64,000 bases of DNA from Tetragonia tetragonoides (GCA_038025085.1 CM076151.1:6207501-6271500), one strand, 5' to 3'; numbered from the stretch's first letter, positions 1-11,748 are shown. Made by a program: numbers and translations. Notes: generated by a model not told the origin, from the sequence alone.

Positions 1-2123
1 TGTTAGATTATCATCGGTTACCAGAAATAGGTTGGAAGTATGTGGTTTGTTATAAAAATGGGTGACATACGGAAAAGGAACCTGAGTTAGTTGAATTGGA
101 GTTACCAGAAAATGCTACTTGTGATGATAGTAGTGTGAATAAAAAGAGTTGGTGATTGTAAGTCTAAAAAAAAACGAAGGAGAAGCATAAGTAGAGAACG
201 GTGTAATGCATTATGTGCTTTTAAGAGGACTTTAGAGGGCAAATTTCAAATCTATAAAGTTCATGAAGGTCATACACATATACTTGCTACTCCTTCAAAG
301 AAGTCAATGCTAAGATCAGCAAGACAAGTTCCGTAAGTGCTTAAAGATATGTTGCGTGCATGTCACCGGGTTAATGTTGGGACCTCAAAGACTTTTAACC
401 TTGCGACACAAATTAATAGGGGGGCAAGTAATGTTGGTTGCACACGAAGAGATTTGCAAAATTTTCATCGAGATTTGAAAGGCTTGATTAAAAATTCTGA
501 TGCTCACATGTTCATAGACAACTTTAGAAGGATGAAAGAGAAGAATCCTTCTTTTTACTTTGACTATGCAACGGATGAAAACAAAAGGCTAAAACATATT
601 TTTTGGGCAGATGACATTGCTAGAAAGAATTATGCATTGTTTGGTGATGCTATTTCATTTGATACTACATTCAGTACCAACAAATACTCCTTGATTTTTG
701 CTCCTTTTACGGGAATTGACCACCACAGACAATCTATCAATTTTGGGGCTGCATTTCTAGCTAACGAGCAAATTGAAAGCTTTGAGTGGTTATTTGATAA
801 ATTCTTAGAGGCTATGGGGGGGTCATAAACCAAAATGTATTGTTACCGATCAAGATCCTGCCATGAAAGTTGCTACTAAAAACAAATTTAAAGATACTAC
901 TCATAGATATTGTGTGTGGCATATAATGAAAAAGGTTTCGGAAAAGGTTGGTAGTTCTTTAAATAGTAATGAAGTGTTCCACTCTACATTGAGATCTTGT
1001 GTGTGGGGTTCTAAGACACCTGAAGAATTTGAATCAAAATGGTTGTCTATGATTTCCAATTTTGGCTTACAGAATAATGATTGGTTCGCTCTTATGTTTG
1101 ATTTGAGAAAAAAGTGGATTCCAGCTTATTTCATGGATGTGTTCTTAGTTGGATTGTTTAGGACAACTTCTAGATCAGAAAGTGAAAATTCCAAACCACT
1201 TTGTGAATAGACAACTTAGCTTGGTTGAATTTTGGATGCGCTTTGATTATGCTATGGAAATACAACGTGATAATGAGAGAGAACTTGATAATGCTAACTC
1301 GTCATCGATGCCACAACTGAAGATGAAGATGGATTTAGAAAAGCATGTGAGAGGGATTTATACACATAAAAACTTCTACATTTTTCAAGATGAATTGTGG
1401 TCTTCTTGCGTAGATTGTGTAGTTGCAAAGATACATGAAGATGATGGGTTTAGGGTGTTTACTATTCGTGATGCTAGGGTGTTTACTATTCAGGATGTTA
1501 ACAAGGAGTCTCATAAGTCAACAAGAAATGTGACTTACAATACTTCTACTCATGAGGTGAAGTGCTCGTGTAACATGTTTATACTTGAAGGTATTCCTTG
1601 CCGTCATATTCTTGTTGTTTTAAGGGGAGATATGTTGAATGAAATACCAGCATCACTTATTTCAAATAGGTGGACAAAGACAGCAACTCGTCATTCAGTT
1701 TTTGATGATGGTGGTACATTGTTGGAGGGGTGTAAAGAGCATAATGATATGGCTCAACTAACGTCCACTGTGTGGGGTAGTTTTTATGAGTTAATGCATA
1801 TAGCCGATAAAAATAAAGAGGATCTCAAAGTTGTACTAGAAGCGTGCAACAATACAAAAAAGCATTTGACAAATACAGAGAGAAAATTGCCTAGTAAGGA
1901 ACAAGAACTAGAGTCATCTGCAGGATCGAGTGTTCCGGAAGAAGTTGGTGTTCACCCACCAAAACCGTCAAGCACGAAAGGAAGCTGGAAACGATTGAGA
2001 AGTGGAAAAGAGGTGGCTATTGAGATGCAAGAAAAAAGAAGAAGACTTTGCAAATTTTGTGGAAAATATGAGAGTCATGATAGCCGTAATTGCCCCTTAA
2101 AATTGTCTATGGATCGGCAATAA
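1..2123 (+). pseudogene. FAR1-related (FRS/MULE transposase-like) pseudogene, left end cut by window
   Basis: FAR1/FHY3 family: MULE-transposase-derived, nuclear, DNA-binding. Visible in order: end of the FAR1 zinc-binding domain (about 178-333, with HEGHTH), transposase core with the first catalytic Asp in ISFDTTF (about 652-672), second Asp in VTDQDPAMK (about 840-866), SWIM finger (CSCNMFILEGIPCRH, about 1564-1608) and a C-terminal zinc knuckle CKFCGKYESHDSRNC (2050-2094). Damage is clear: in-frame TAA at 334-336; one extra G in the G7 run 816-822, which shifts the frame in the middle of EAMGG-HKPK; and a small deletion near 1190-1200 that joins SESENS out of frame to HFVNRQLSLVEFW. Pieces 337-828, 863-1210 and 1149-2123 are therefore one gene. 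The G7 break could be a sequencing error; the other two look real. Whether it belonged to a transposon cannot be seen, because the 5' side is outside the window. Confidence 0.85.
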
Positions 2124-2217
2124 ACAATGGTAAGTGATGGTTCATTTTCCCTTAATATTCGTGTAATTTATATTTTTAACATTTAACATATATAATTGAT
2201 GGTTGTAAGTTGATTAG

Positions 2218-2575
2218 GTCAGTTGATGTTGCTGCTGCTGTATTCTGTTGCTGCTGTGTACTGCTGTTGCTGCATACTGTCTACTGATGTTGCTGGTTGC
2301 TGCAAGCTGTTGTCATGTCTGATTCTGTTGCTGGTTGCTGTCTGATTCTGTTGCTAATTGCTGTCTGATTCTGTTGCTGGTTGCTGTCTGTCGCTGTTGC
2401 TGGTTGCTGTCTGTCGCTGTTGCTCGTTGCTGTCTACTGCTGTTGCTGGTTGCTATCTGTTGCTGTTGCTCGTTGCTGTCTACTGCTGTTGCTGGTTGCT
2501 GTTTGATGTCAGATGTTGCTGTCTGCTGTTGTTTTTGTTGCTAGTTGTTTACTTTTGTTAGCTGTTTTTGTCGTT
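2218..2575. repeat. Degenerate GCTGTTGCTG minisatellite
   Basis: About 350 bases of imperfect tandem copies built from TGCTG, TTGCTGGT and CTGTCTG words, some in a longer period of roughly 24 or 48 bases (2380-2510). The Leu/Cys-rich open frames across it come only from the repeat and are not genes. Confidence 0.85.
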
Positions 2576-2580
2576 GGGTT

Positions 2581-3164
2581 GTTACCTCATGAGTAATGTT
2601 CGTTGTCATAAAGTTCATATGATTTGAGGTATAATGAATTACTCGAATTAATCTCATTCTCATTTCCATCAAATTTGGGCTTGTAATACTTTTCCTTGTG
2701 TTAAATGAAATTTTTGCGTGGCCATGTTATTGGAGCAGCTTTGGTGTTCAGGGATCCCTTGGTGTTCATATTTTCATTTTGTTTTTACCTTGTCAAGTTA
2801 TGAGCTCGTCTCCTCTGTGGCGGAAACTCATGCCATCCTCCTTGCTATCACAACCATGGAATGGAGTGGTATTGTGGGAGGTCTGATTATAAGTGAAAGC
2901 TAGCAACCACATCCTTTATGTTCTATCTTGATTGAGTTGATTCTTGAATGCTACAAACTTGCAATACCTTCATATTGTGTTTGCTCATATAATGGGACTT
3001 TTGAACAGCTAAAACAAACCAAAATTATCACTTATAACACATACACCCAATATCTATAGCATCCCCAAGATTAAAACAGTCACTTGTGACCATAGAGTCA
3101 CAGACATGAGTACATGACGACAACAAAGAGCTAAAGTTGCCAACATACCAATTACCATAGCATA
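2581..3164. other. Intergenic, no gene recognised
   Basis: AT-rich single-copy-looking sequence. Short overlapping open frames at 2698-2903 have no recognisable domain. Confidence 0.5.
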
Positions 3165-3234
3165 AGCCTATGTAGGATTCGAACCCACATATATGTGCAT
3201 TGGCACATTGCTCTACCAATTGAGCTAATAGGCT
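3165..3234 (-). other. tRNA-like relic 1 (tRNA-Lys-like arms)
   Basis: On the minus strand a 70-nt cloverleaf-like unit: acceptor arms AGCCTAT and ATAGGCT pair over all 7 bp, D arm GCTC..GAGC is intact with the A-box, and the T arm has stem GTGGG/CCTAC and loop TTCGAAT. The anticodon arm is wrong: stem ATGTG/CACAT closes a 6-nt loop (CCAATG), and the variable loop has 4 nt. D and T arms resemble plant tRNA-Lys. A decayed tRNA gene or tRNA-derived repeat is more likely than a working tRNA. Confidence 0.6.
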
Positions 3235-4094
3235 ATTAATCCGCAAAAAAAAAACCTAGCTTGTCCTCATTACACAATACAGCATGCAACAACAGGTTAC
3301 AGTGACAATCAGCAGCAGCAACACACAGCACTAGCAACAACAGCAACAAAACAACCAGAAACAGAATAACATAGTTCAACCAAATTGGCAATTGCACAAA
3401 CATAGTTCAACCAAATTGGCAATTGCACAAACATATGCAAGAGTCGTCCCACAAACCCAAATTTATCACCCAACAAAGAGATTCAAAAAATGAGAACATG
3501 TCAATAAACGACACAGCTGGCAAGAGACAGTAGACAATACCAAGAGAACAACTTTGCACTATACAGGAGAACATGTCAAACCATCATCATAGATCGACAG
3601 TGAGCAACCACCTGTACACAAACACAAAGTGACAAAAGCTAGCAACCCTGGTACACAAACACAAAGTGACAGCACACTTACTAACATTCAGCTACAACAT
3701 CAAACATCCATATTCTCACAAAACAGAATTATGGCTAGTTTCTTAGGTGCGCAACATTAAGACTTGAGACATGAGGAAAATTCACACATTTTTATTGAGT
3801 TCAAAGACTGGAATCAACTAAAGGTTTGAGTTTGACAATGCTTTTCAGAAATTAACAATGATTCAGCACTAAGGTTGCAAATGAACTAGCTTTCTGATCA
3901 GAAATACAGAATATCTTTGATAGAACATATAAGGGAAGAAAAACGACTACTTTATGTTAATGATCACATCAAGCTTCAAGGTTGCTGCTAACAGAATAAG
4001 TACTCCTCCCATATCAGAATATAAAGTGTATATGAACACTTACTAAGTCTAATGGCAGTACTCCTCTCATATGATTTATAGAACATTCAATAAT
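3235..4094. other. Intergenic with short direct repeats
   Basis: No gene seen. Contains an immediate repeat at about 3371-3433 (ATAGTTCAACCAAATTGGCA unit twice) and a second pair built on GTACACAAACACAAAGTGAC (about 3614 and 3652). Confidence 0.5.
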
Positions 4095-4152
4095 AGCCTA
4101 CGTGGGATTCGAACCCACGTCCTCTATGCTCTACCGATTGAGCTAATAGGCT
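4095..4152 (-). other. tRNA-like relic 2 (anticodon arm deleted)
   Basis: A second minus-strand copy of the unit at 3165-3234, 58 nt long. The acceptor stem (AGCCTAT/GTAGGCT), D arm and T arm (GTGGG/CCCAC around TTCGAAT) are kept, but only about nine bases remain between D and T arms, so no anticodon arm can form. It cannot be a functional tRNA. Confidence 0.65.
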
Positions 4153-4917
4153 TGCCATTGTTGTAGTGTAAGAGCATCCATTACTTGCCTCATATGTTCA
4201 TTTACAAGCTAACATTAGAACTGTAAACTAAATCTGACAGATTTAGGCAACAATCTTTTTCTTTATTCTCATCATAGTACCTACTGTGCAGTACACAAAA
4301 TGACTCAAAATATTGATTATTATGGAGATTCAATAAGCATCCAGGTCCAACCAGCAATCCCTCACTCTCTTTCCTGCCTCACCTTCTCTCTCAGCACCTG
4401 TAGGAGGTTTTCTATCTCCGGCAAGCACACCGGTGGTATTCGCAAACAGCTGGCGCACGGTGGTAACACTAGCTCGTACATCCTTCAATCCGACCACCAC
4501 CACCCGGGGGATGTTCGGCGCTGTTTTCGGTGGGGAAATAAGCTTCCTGCTTTCACCAACTCACCATTGAAGCTAGTTGATCTAAGTCATGAGTGTGGAG
4601 AGAGACGATGATAGACTATGCAACAAGGAATTAAAGAGAAGGCTTGAAAAACATGTGCGTGACAGAGCTTTTCTTTTTTCTAATCGTGATGGACGGCCAG
4701 GATGCATAGTTCACATAGTTCGCATTTAACATTGATTCGCACCAGATCTGGAATATATATATATGTATATTTAGTCTCCTGCACATATATTGAATATATT
4801 TCCATATCTGATATCTATCTCTGACACAAGAACAATCAGCAACCCAGGCTGACGGTAAACACCAACTACGACGACGTCCGTCGTCAACGACGCTGCGAGT
4901 ATTACGCAAGTGGAATC

Positions 4918-5508
4918 ATGATACTAATCACAGCTGCCGTTTTTATAATCGTTACTGTAATTCCGCCCGATAAAAATAAAAACGACGACGATTATCATCC
5001 TTTCAAATTCCAAGTAGAATCTCTTGGGGTAACTTCTACGAAAATCAACAACAACAACAGTATTAGTACTATGACAGAGGATTTGAACCTAACTCTCTCG
5101 GTGATGAAGATGACCCCGGGGACCCTATTCATCGACAACCTCCAAGTGTCCGTTGAGTACAACGGAGAGAATCTATCAACAACAACCATCGAATCTTACC
5201 CAATCGAGTCGATAACACGACTAGAGATGGGTGTTAGGGATGTACAACTTAATGATATAGTTGCTGATACTATGGTTAAAGATTTGGTAACACAACAAGC
5301 TTTAAACTTTACTGTCAATATTACGGGTCACTACTACTGGGACTTAAGTCATGATACAGCTCTCAGTTGCCGTATGAAAATCACTTGCAATGATATCAAG
5401 GTTCGATTTTTGCCTCCGGCCTATAATAACAGTATGATGGCCGTGAGCACTACGCCTGGTGACCGTTCAATGCAGTGCAAATTCAAGTACATTCCTTGTG
5501 GTGATTAG
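4918..5508 (+). CDS. NDR1/HIN1-like (LEA_2 domain) membrane protein
   Basis: Late-embryogenesis-abundant group 2 / NHL proteins are plant plasma-membrane proteins with one N-terminal membrane anchor and an extracellular beta-sandwich; several act in defence or stress signalling. The ORF of 196 residues begins with a hydrophobic anchor (ILITAAVFIIVTVI, residues 2-15), then the LEA_2 region: a strand near KFQVESLG, the DLNLTLSV strand, LQVSVEYNGENL, and LNFTVNITGHYYW near 135. It ends CKFKYIPCGD. The frame is open upstream to the stop at 4822-4824 and reads a basic stretch (DDVRRQRRCEYY) just before Met4918, as NHL proteins have before the anchor, so the true N-terminus may lie in an upstream exon. 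No ATG in frame exists between the stop and 4918. The role is inferred from family only. Confidence 0.7.
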   Translation: MILITAAVFIIVTVIPPDKNKNDDDYHPFKFQVESLGVTSTKINNNNSISTMTEDLNLTLSVMKMTPGTLFIDNLQVSVEYNGENLSTTTIESYPIESITRLEMGVRDVQLNDIVADTMVKDLVTQQALNFTVNITGHYYWDLSHDTALSCRMKITCNDIKVRFLPPAYNNSMMAVSTTPGDRSMQCKFKYIPCGD

Positions 5509-5817
5509 CAAAAAAAAAAAGAGCATCCAAAGTTTTTCAATTTCTAATTTTCTTGTTTTTAGTACAAATTACTTGTGCCCTCTTTGTTATTTTGATCAAC
5601 CATTGTTAATTAGATGTAAGTAATTTACTTTGGTTTGAATATTTCTATTGATTTTTTTTTTATTGGAGAATATTTCTATTGATTTTGTGTAATGGGAATT
5701 TTTGGTTCATCATGATCTGGGTATTTGACTATGGTCTCTGATGCTAATATGTCAATTGGGTTGCCTTCCAACTGTTTGATGATATGTTTCTTAATCAAAT
5801 ATGGAATGTTCTTTCTG

Positions 5818-6106
5818 GGCTCCGTTTGATTCACCTTAATTTTACTTAAATTCAATTCAGTTCAGTAGTTCAGTTCAGTTCATGTGTAACTTTATTATTC
5901 ATATAACTTTTTATTCCGAAATAATTTCTTGATGAAATTTATGTCATCGGAGAGATCTCAAAGCCTACTTTCAAATGAGTCGAATATTGACTATGTTTGG
6001 ACGAATTTTAAATGATTAACAGTCAAGTTCAAAAAATCAATTAAGTTCAGTAAAGTTCAGATCAGTTCAGTTCAGATCAGTTTTATCAAGGTGAATCAAA
6101 CGGAGC
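5818..6106. mobile_element. MITE with 21-bp terminal inverted repeats
   Basis: Left end GGCTCCGTTTGATTCACCTT (5818 on) is matched inverted by AAGGTGAATCAAACGGAGCC (ending 6106). The inside is rich in TTCAGTTCAG words. No clear target duplication was found. The flanks 5509-5817 and 6107-6388 hold no gene. Confidence 0.75.
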
Positions 6107-6388
6107 CTTAGTTCATGTTATGGAACATATTAGGAAACCCCTTCTATTATATGAAGGGAAGTTTGCGTACATCTTAAAGTTTGCGTATATTATGAATACC
6201 GCTAGGAATGAGCCTATCCAAATATTATAATAATTGAAGAACACGAATACTTGTATAAGACAACAAATTTGCTATTTTAATTTAAGATTTCCAACTTTAT
6301 TCAAGCATTAACGTTTAAATATGTAGCGGTTAAAACATTTTTCTTCTAAACCATGATACACATAGGACATAGCCAGGGTATAGTGTTC

Positions 6389-7900
6389 CTAGTTGGTGTA
6401 GGAGCAGTCCTGTGAGGCAAAGTGCCGCATTGAATTTGTAGTATCATAGACAATCCGATGGTTTTCTTGTTGCAGTGCTCCAATGATAGTTAAATGTTTG
6501 GGACGGATCACTAAACAGAACAATGGAAATGGAGTCTCATGTAAGATCGACATGAATGTCAATGGTTGTGCTACCAAATCTGCATTGTTTGCAAAATGGA
6601 ATGTGAGTGTAGGAAAATAAAATGATCCTCTGGGCCTGAAATGTTGGTAGCATAGTTGATACATCTGTGACGGAGATTTAACTCTCTTTAGGTTCCGATT
6701 ATAACCCTCTATGATTTCTATTAGGGCACGTTCGAATTGAACATAAGCAGCATCAACGATGTAGCTAATTCCAGTGCCCGCATCTATAATAGTCCCACCG
6801 GATCCATCTTCGTGTATATGAAAGACATTGGTGTCAATTGGCAGTCTTCTCGAGCCTACACTAAGGCCTTGTAAGTCTAAGTAGTATTAGTCATGGATCT
6901 GATCTTTCAATAGGGGCGTTTTATGTGAGTGCATTAGTCCCAAATGTGGTATATCATCACCAAAGCGTAGGAACATAGGTGGACGCTCAACCTTGTTGTC
7001 GAGTGGTTGAAGGCAATATGAAAATCGACCACCAGTTATGTGATTCATTTGACGAACAAAGCTGAAATCACCGTTATTCATACCTAAGATACCACTTGCG
7101 ACATTGGTGTTGCTACCTCTAGTACCTATACACATTGTTACACAAATTTACAGTCACAATGATGAATTGCATCTCATATGTATACAAATAAGTAACAATC
7201 TTGTAATTAAGAAACAGTGCATGATATACGTACCTGAAAACATATTTTGACTCCAAATCACGCAAGCAAAAACCACATTGGGGATTTTAACAAACTGTCC
7301 ATCATTAGTTTGAAGGGTGAATGTCTCTTCTGCTGACACTGCTGTAATTCCTCGTACATGCCCACCTTGCTGTGAATAGGATATATCAAATGTACAATGA
7401 TCTTATTGACATATTGTCCCTAGAGGGCACTTGTCGCAAGGTAATGGAGAATAAGTACGAGATTGAGTCCTGGGGAAAACTTGATCTCTTTGTCGAAAAC
7501 AAGGGTTACACCCTTGACATTGTGTCCATATGAAACCACTTCCAGTATCTAACACCAAGTAGTATGGCCCGTAAGTATAAAGTGGGGCGTTGTCGGATGT
7601 ACCAATTCCTACAGCAACCAGGTAATTGTACTGACCAAAATCTCGAATCGAGGGTCGAATGACTTGATCATCAGGCTGAAATAGTGATTCAACTCTGGCT
7701 TCGGATCTTTGAACAAGTCTCATCATTTTTTGCTCTGCAGTTATATTAGGTTGATATAAAGGAGATTCCGAAGAATCACAACGAATCAATCTCATACTCC
7801 AACCAGTATAATTCTGATCATTAGTATAAATCGTAAGAAATAGGTTGCACAAAATGAGGATAAATAGGGAGAACATCAACAGCATGAGGTTATTAGCCAA
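6389..7900 (-). pseudogene. Nepenthesin-type aspartic protease with two in-frame stops
   Basis: A1 family plant aspartic protease (secreted or vacuolar type). Exon 1 is 7234-7900 and exon 2 is 6389-7125, joined through GT..AG (donor CAG/GTACGT, acceptor TATAG/GTACT), giving FSG-TRGSN across the junction. Both exons total 1404 nt (467 residues), normal for nepenthesins. Start Met7900 is followed by a signal peptide (MLLMFSLFILILCNLFLTI), a propeptide, first catalytic motif LDTGSGFIW (about residues 116-124) and second motif IIDAGTG (usually DSGT). Two TAA codons interrupt an otherwise continuous frame: 7403-7405 after CPLGTICQ and 6887-6889 after KDQIHD, before YYLDLQGLSVG. Reading resumes in the same frame after each, so these are point nonsense changes and not introns. 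Probably a young pseudogene; without the stops it would be full length. Confidence 0.8.
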
Positions 7901-8674
7901 AGATAGTTATAGATATCTAGAAGTATAGCTAGCTGCATAAGTGCATATATGACATTTATATAGCTAGACAAAGGGTCTTTATAAATTAAAGTTAGAGGCT
8001 CAATAGAACCATGGAAAAAAAGCAAAAAAATGAAAGCAACATGTAATTAATACCTCCTATATCACACTTGATATGGAAAATCAAACTAGATTTATGGGAT
8101 AAGATCTTTACATCAACCCATTATTTTTCACCATCTTAATTAAAAATCACTAAGATTTCATTTTTAGAATAACAAAAGCTGAACTAAAAAGATATTGTGA
8201 GACAAACAGAGTAACCTCAAAAGTGCTTCAGCAAACCAACCGTGACATTTTCCCCTTCCCCTTGTGGTCAGTGGTCACTACTCACTAATTTGTACTAATT
8301 TTTATTATGCCAAATACAAAAAAATTTATAAGACGTCTTTTCGTATCTTTTGGTGAGCCAAAAAAAGGAAAAAAATGACACAAACGGCAAGACGCACCAG
8401 AAATTCTAAAGCTTTCCAATCCTTCACCAAAAAAGTACACTATCTCCTTATTAATTACTGAACTTGTAACACCTAGCACTTCTAACTCCTATTTCTATTG
8501 AAGTCTCATTACTCAACAGTTTGCTACCCATTCATGGCAGTTTAGAAAAATCTATATATGTACTAAGTAACCTATATGGTCTTCCGTGCCAAATCCTAAA
8601 ATTTGATCGTCAAATTCATCCTCCATACAAGCCATTTCTAAATTAAAAATCATAATTTCTCGATCTTTACAATT
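7901..8674. other. Intergenic between divergent protease and UGT-1
   Basis: Shared upstream region of the minus-strand protease and plus-strand UGT-1. AT-rich; TATATA at 8552-8557, about 120 nt before the UGT-1 start, could serve as a TATA box. No gene seen. Confidence 0.4.
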
Positions 8675-10213
8675 ATGGGGGCTGACCCTCAACAACTCCA
8701 TGTAGCATTGTTCCCATTCATGTCTCTCGGCCACAAGATCCCAATCCTCCACATTGCGAGGCTCTTCGCAGCTCGTAGTAACGTTAGGATAACGATCATC
8801 ACCACCCCTCTCAACGTGCCTACATTTACCAAATCTATCCAGGATGACCCATCCATCGATATCGAGGTCTTTAGGTTCCCGACAAAGGAAGCTGGCTTGC
8901 CCGACGGATGTGAGCAAATGGAGCAAGCATTGGGCCTAGGTATCATGGAGAAATTCCTCAAGGTAACGGCCTATCTAGGCTATAAACAGGGTGGTCATTT
9001 GAACCCACTTATTTGCGACACCTAATTTTCTGAATTTATTTTGTATTAACCCCTATATTTTTTTCAAAATTCTTGGTCCGCCAGGCTACAGAGATGTTCA
9101 GGGAGCAATTGGAGTGGTACTTGAACAAGACCAGACCCAACTGCCTAGTGGCTGATATGTTCCTCACTTGGGCAACCGAATCAGCAGCCGAGTTCAATAT
9201 CCCTGTGCTCATATTTCACCCGAGTGACTTCTTTACTCTTTGTGTTGGAGAAGTTGATAGGCAATACCAAGCTAGTACGAACACTGCATTATCCGACGAT
9301 CACGAATTCGTTCTTCCTTCACTTCCTCATGAGATCAAGATGAAGAAATCAAAGTTCCCTAAGGATCATGTAGAGGACGCCGAATACAAAAAGAGGCTTA
9401 AACGGGTCCAGGAATTAGACCTTAAGAGCTATGGGGCGATTGTCGATAGCTTTTATGAGCTTGAACCAGAGTATGTGGACTTCTTTAGGAATAAATTGGG
9501 AAGAAAGGCATGGCATATAGGTCCTGTGTTTCTGTCCAATAAGACTAAACTTGAAAATGAGGCATCTTCTATAGATGAAGATCATGAGTGCTTAAAATGG
9601 CTTAACTCGAAAAGGGGATGTTCGGTAATTTACATTTGCTTTGGGAGCTCAAAAATTTTAAGACCTCCTCAAATGTTGGAGATAGCATTAGCTTTAGAAG
9701 ATTATGGAAAAGAATTTATTTGGGTAGTAAATGATGCCGAGTGTACGTGGATGCCCTCAGGATTCGAACACAGGATGGAAGGAAAGGGTTTAATAATATG
9801 AGATTGGGCACCACAAGTGCGGATTTTGGAACATGAAGCTATAGGAGCATTTGTGACACATTGTGGGCATAATTCAATGGTAGAAGCAATTTCAGCTGGT
9901 GTGCCTATGGTTACATGGCCTCTTTTTACCATGCAATTTTTCGATGAAAAATTGGTGACTGAAATTCTCAAAGATTGGGGTGCCTATAGGGGCTAACAAG
10001 TATTGGAATAGAGTTGCTTCTGATGAGGATATTGTAAGGCGAGACGCGATAGTGAAGGCACTTGAAGAGATAATGACAGGAAATGAGGCTCAAGAGCGAA
10101 GAAATAGAGTTAAGAAGTTGAAAGAAATGGCATGGAAGGCTGTTGAGGAAGGTGGCTCTTCGGATTCTGATTTAACTGCTTTGATTAACGAGTTGAGGGC
10201 TTATCATGCTTAA
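8675..10213 (+). pseudogene. UGT-1: UGT73-like UDP-glycosyltransferase, nonsense and frameshift
   Basis: Family-1 plant glycosyltransferases move a sugar from a UDP-sugar to small molecules (triterpenes, flavonoids, betalains) in the cytosol. Exon 1 is 8675-8962, exon 2 starts at 9085; the intron has GTAACG..CCAG ends and phase 0. N-terminal motif FPFMSLGHKIP has Leu at residue 18 where the family catalytic His is expected (UGT-2 has FPFLAHGHRIP). Exon 2 is interrupted by TGA at 9799-9801, directly before the PSPG box ([20 protein letters not shown]), and by one extra A near 9970-9973 that shifts the frame before GVPIGA; the frame then reaches HA at 10213. Without these it would be about 471 residues. 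Three independent defects make this a pseudogene. UGT-2 lies 2.4 kb downstream. Confidence 0.85.
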
Positions 10214-11450
10214 GTAAAAATTTGTTCTTTTTTATTTTAAAGATGACTTTCGGTTTAAAGGGAGCTATAATAATAGCCCCTTAAAGAACTATCTCTAATA
10301 AGCTGAACATGTTTTGACATTGCATTTGGGGCCGAAACCCAACTTGTTGATCTTCAAATTATGCTACCAAAATATTTCATGCTCCGGGGATATTTTTTTT
10401 GGTAACATGCTCCGGGATATTTGGGCGTGGATCCTAACGAGTTGCAAATGAGTCTATGGAAATTTTTGCGTGTTGTGGTCCGTAATTTTTTACCTGCTCC
10501 TAAGAGCATATATTCTCCATCAATTTTTTAATGTCTGATTCAAAAAATTAGGCTCATATATTTTTTATGAGTGTAATAAGATGAATCTATAAACAGATTT
10601 AAATTGTTGGTTGCGGTCAAAGTCAGTCAAACAATGTAATTCCATCCAATTGTCTTTTTTTAGCTTTTTCATCTCAAACTTTGATTAAACACAAGCTAAT
10701 TTCTCCACTGGTATTGGATGCAGAGAGCCAGCCAGAGAGTATACAATTGCCGGAACTCTTCCATCTTCGCCTGACGTCGTGGTCAAACAACCAATTAAAT
10801 TCGTTGTTAGGATTATTTCTGTCATATTTCCGTTGCATTAATTGTTTTGGTGCCATTCCCGTTGCATTAATGATTATGCAGAGCACTAGGCTTAAATAAT
10901 AACAGAGGTTCAAAAAGTGTCACATATAGATATAACGGGATGGCCTCAAAAATTGAAATAAAATAAAATAAATAAATAACAGTGTCACAGTATATATAGT
11001 ACATACAGCTAAGCAATCATGAAAACCAGGTCGATCAAAAAAATTCAAAATACAAAAAAAATACAATTATGATAAACATATACAATAATACATTTGTAAA
11101 TCTACACATCGGCTCATTTAGATGAAGTTTGTGTATGATGGCTATGTTTGTCGAAATTAGTTATAGTTGTAACCGTCAAATGTTGATAAAGGGAAAAAAA
11201 AAAAAAAGAAGTAGAAAACTGGCAAGAATTGCTATAAAATGCTAATAAACTAGCCGTAGTTGTAGGTGTAAGGTATATTGCAGGGATAACTTTCACAAAA
11301 TTAGCCATGGTTGTAGCTGCAGAATGAAAATAATCTGACAAACTCTGGTAGTAGAGAGTAAAAAACACCAACTGCAAGTTTCTAGCTATAATTTTTATTG
11401 AAAAGCTACTTGTTTGTGCCAAACATTTGGCTTTATGTTTGTTTTCTAGG
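10214..11450. other. Intergenic between the UGT copies, no gene recognised
   Basis: AT-rich sequence with homopolymer runs. Short open frames (for example 10681-10899, 11114-11455) show no domain. Confidence 0.45.
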
Positions 11451-11464
11451 AGCAATTGTTACTT

Positions 11465-11748
11465 TTTTTTGCTCGTCAAAAAGAGGGTGCAAGTGAATGG
11501 CGACCGAGGCACCCCCTGCTACATCATGTTCGGACTCTCGTGTTCAATAGCGAACATATCAAACTAGCTGAACAACCAGCGCAAGCACTGGCCCCGTCAA
11601 CGTAGCACCAATAAGGGGCTAGTATAGTTCCTAGAAGCCAGCAGACACAAGGCATGGGGGGAATGAGAATTCGAACCCATGACCTTACCTTACCAAACCA
11701 TTTAAGAATAAGCTTGGAACCACTAGACCACCACTCTTGCTGATTAGA
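11465..11748 (-). mobile_element. tRNA-derived SINE, minus orientation
   Basis: Flanked by a perfect 14-bp duplication AGCAATTGTTACTT at 11451-11464 and 11749-11762. Read on the minus strand, the head at about 11748 carries an A-box-like GTGGTCTAGTGG and a B-box GGGTTCGAATTC, and the tail is A-rich (T run at 11465-11470 on the plus strand). The body length of 284 bp suits a plant SINE. Confidence 0.75.

Noticed and set aside
2335..2561. Leu/Cys-rich open frames
   Set aside because: Translation of the GCTGTTGCTG minisatellite in several frames; no gene features.
4300..4611. 103-residue plus-strand open frame
   Set aside because: Low-complexity, no domain; could at most hide a first exon of the LEA_2 gene, which I cannot support.
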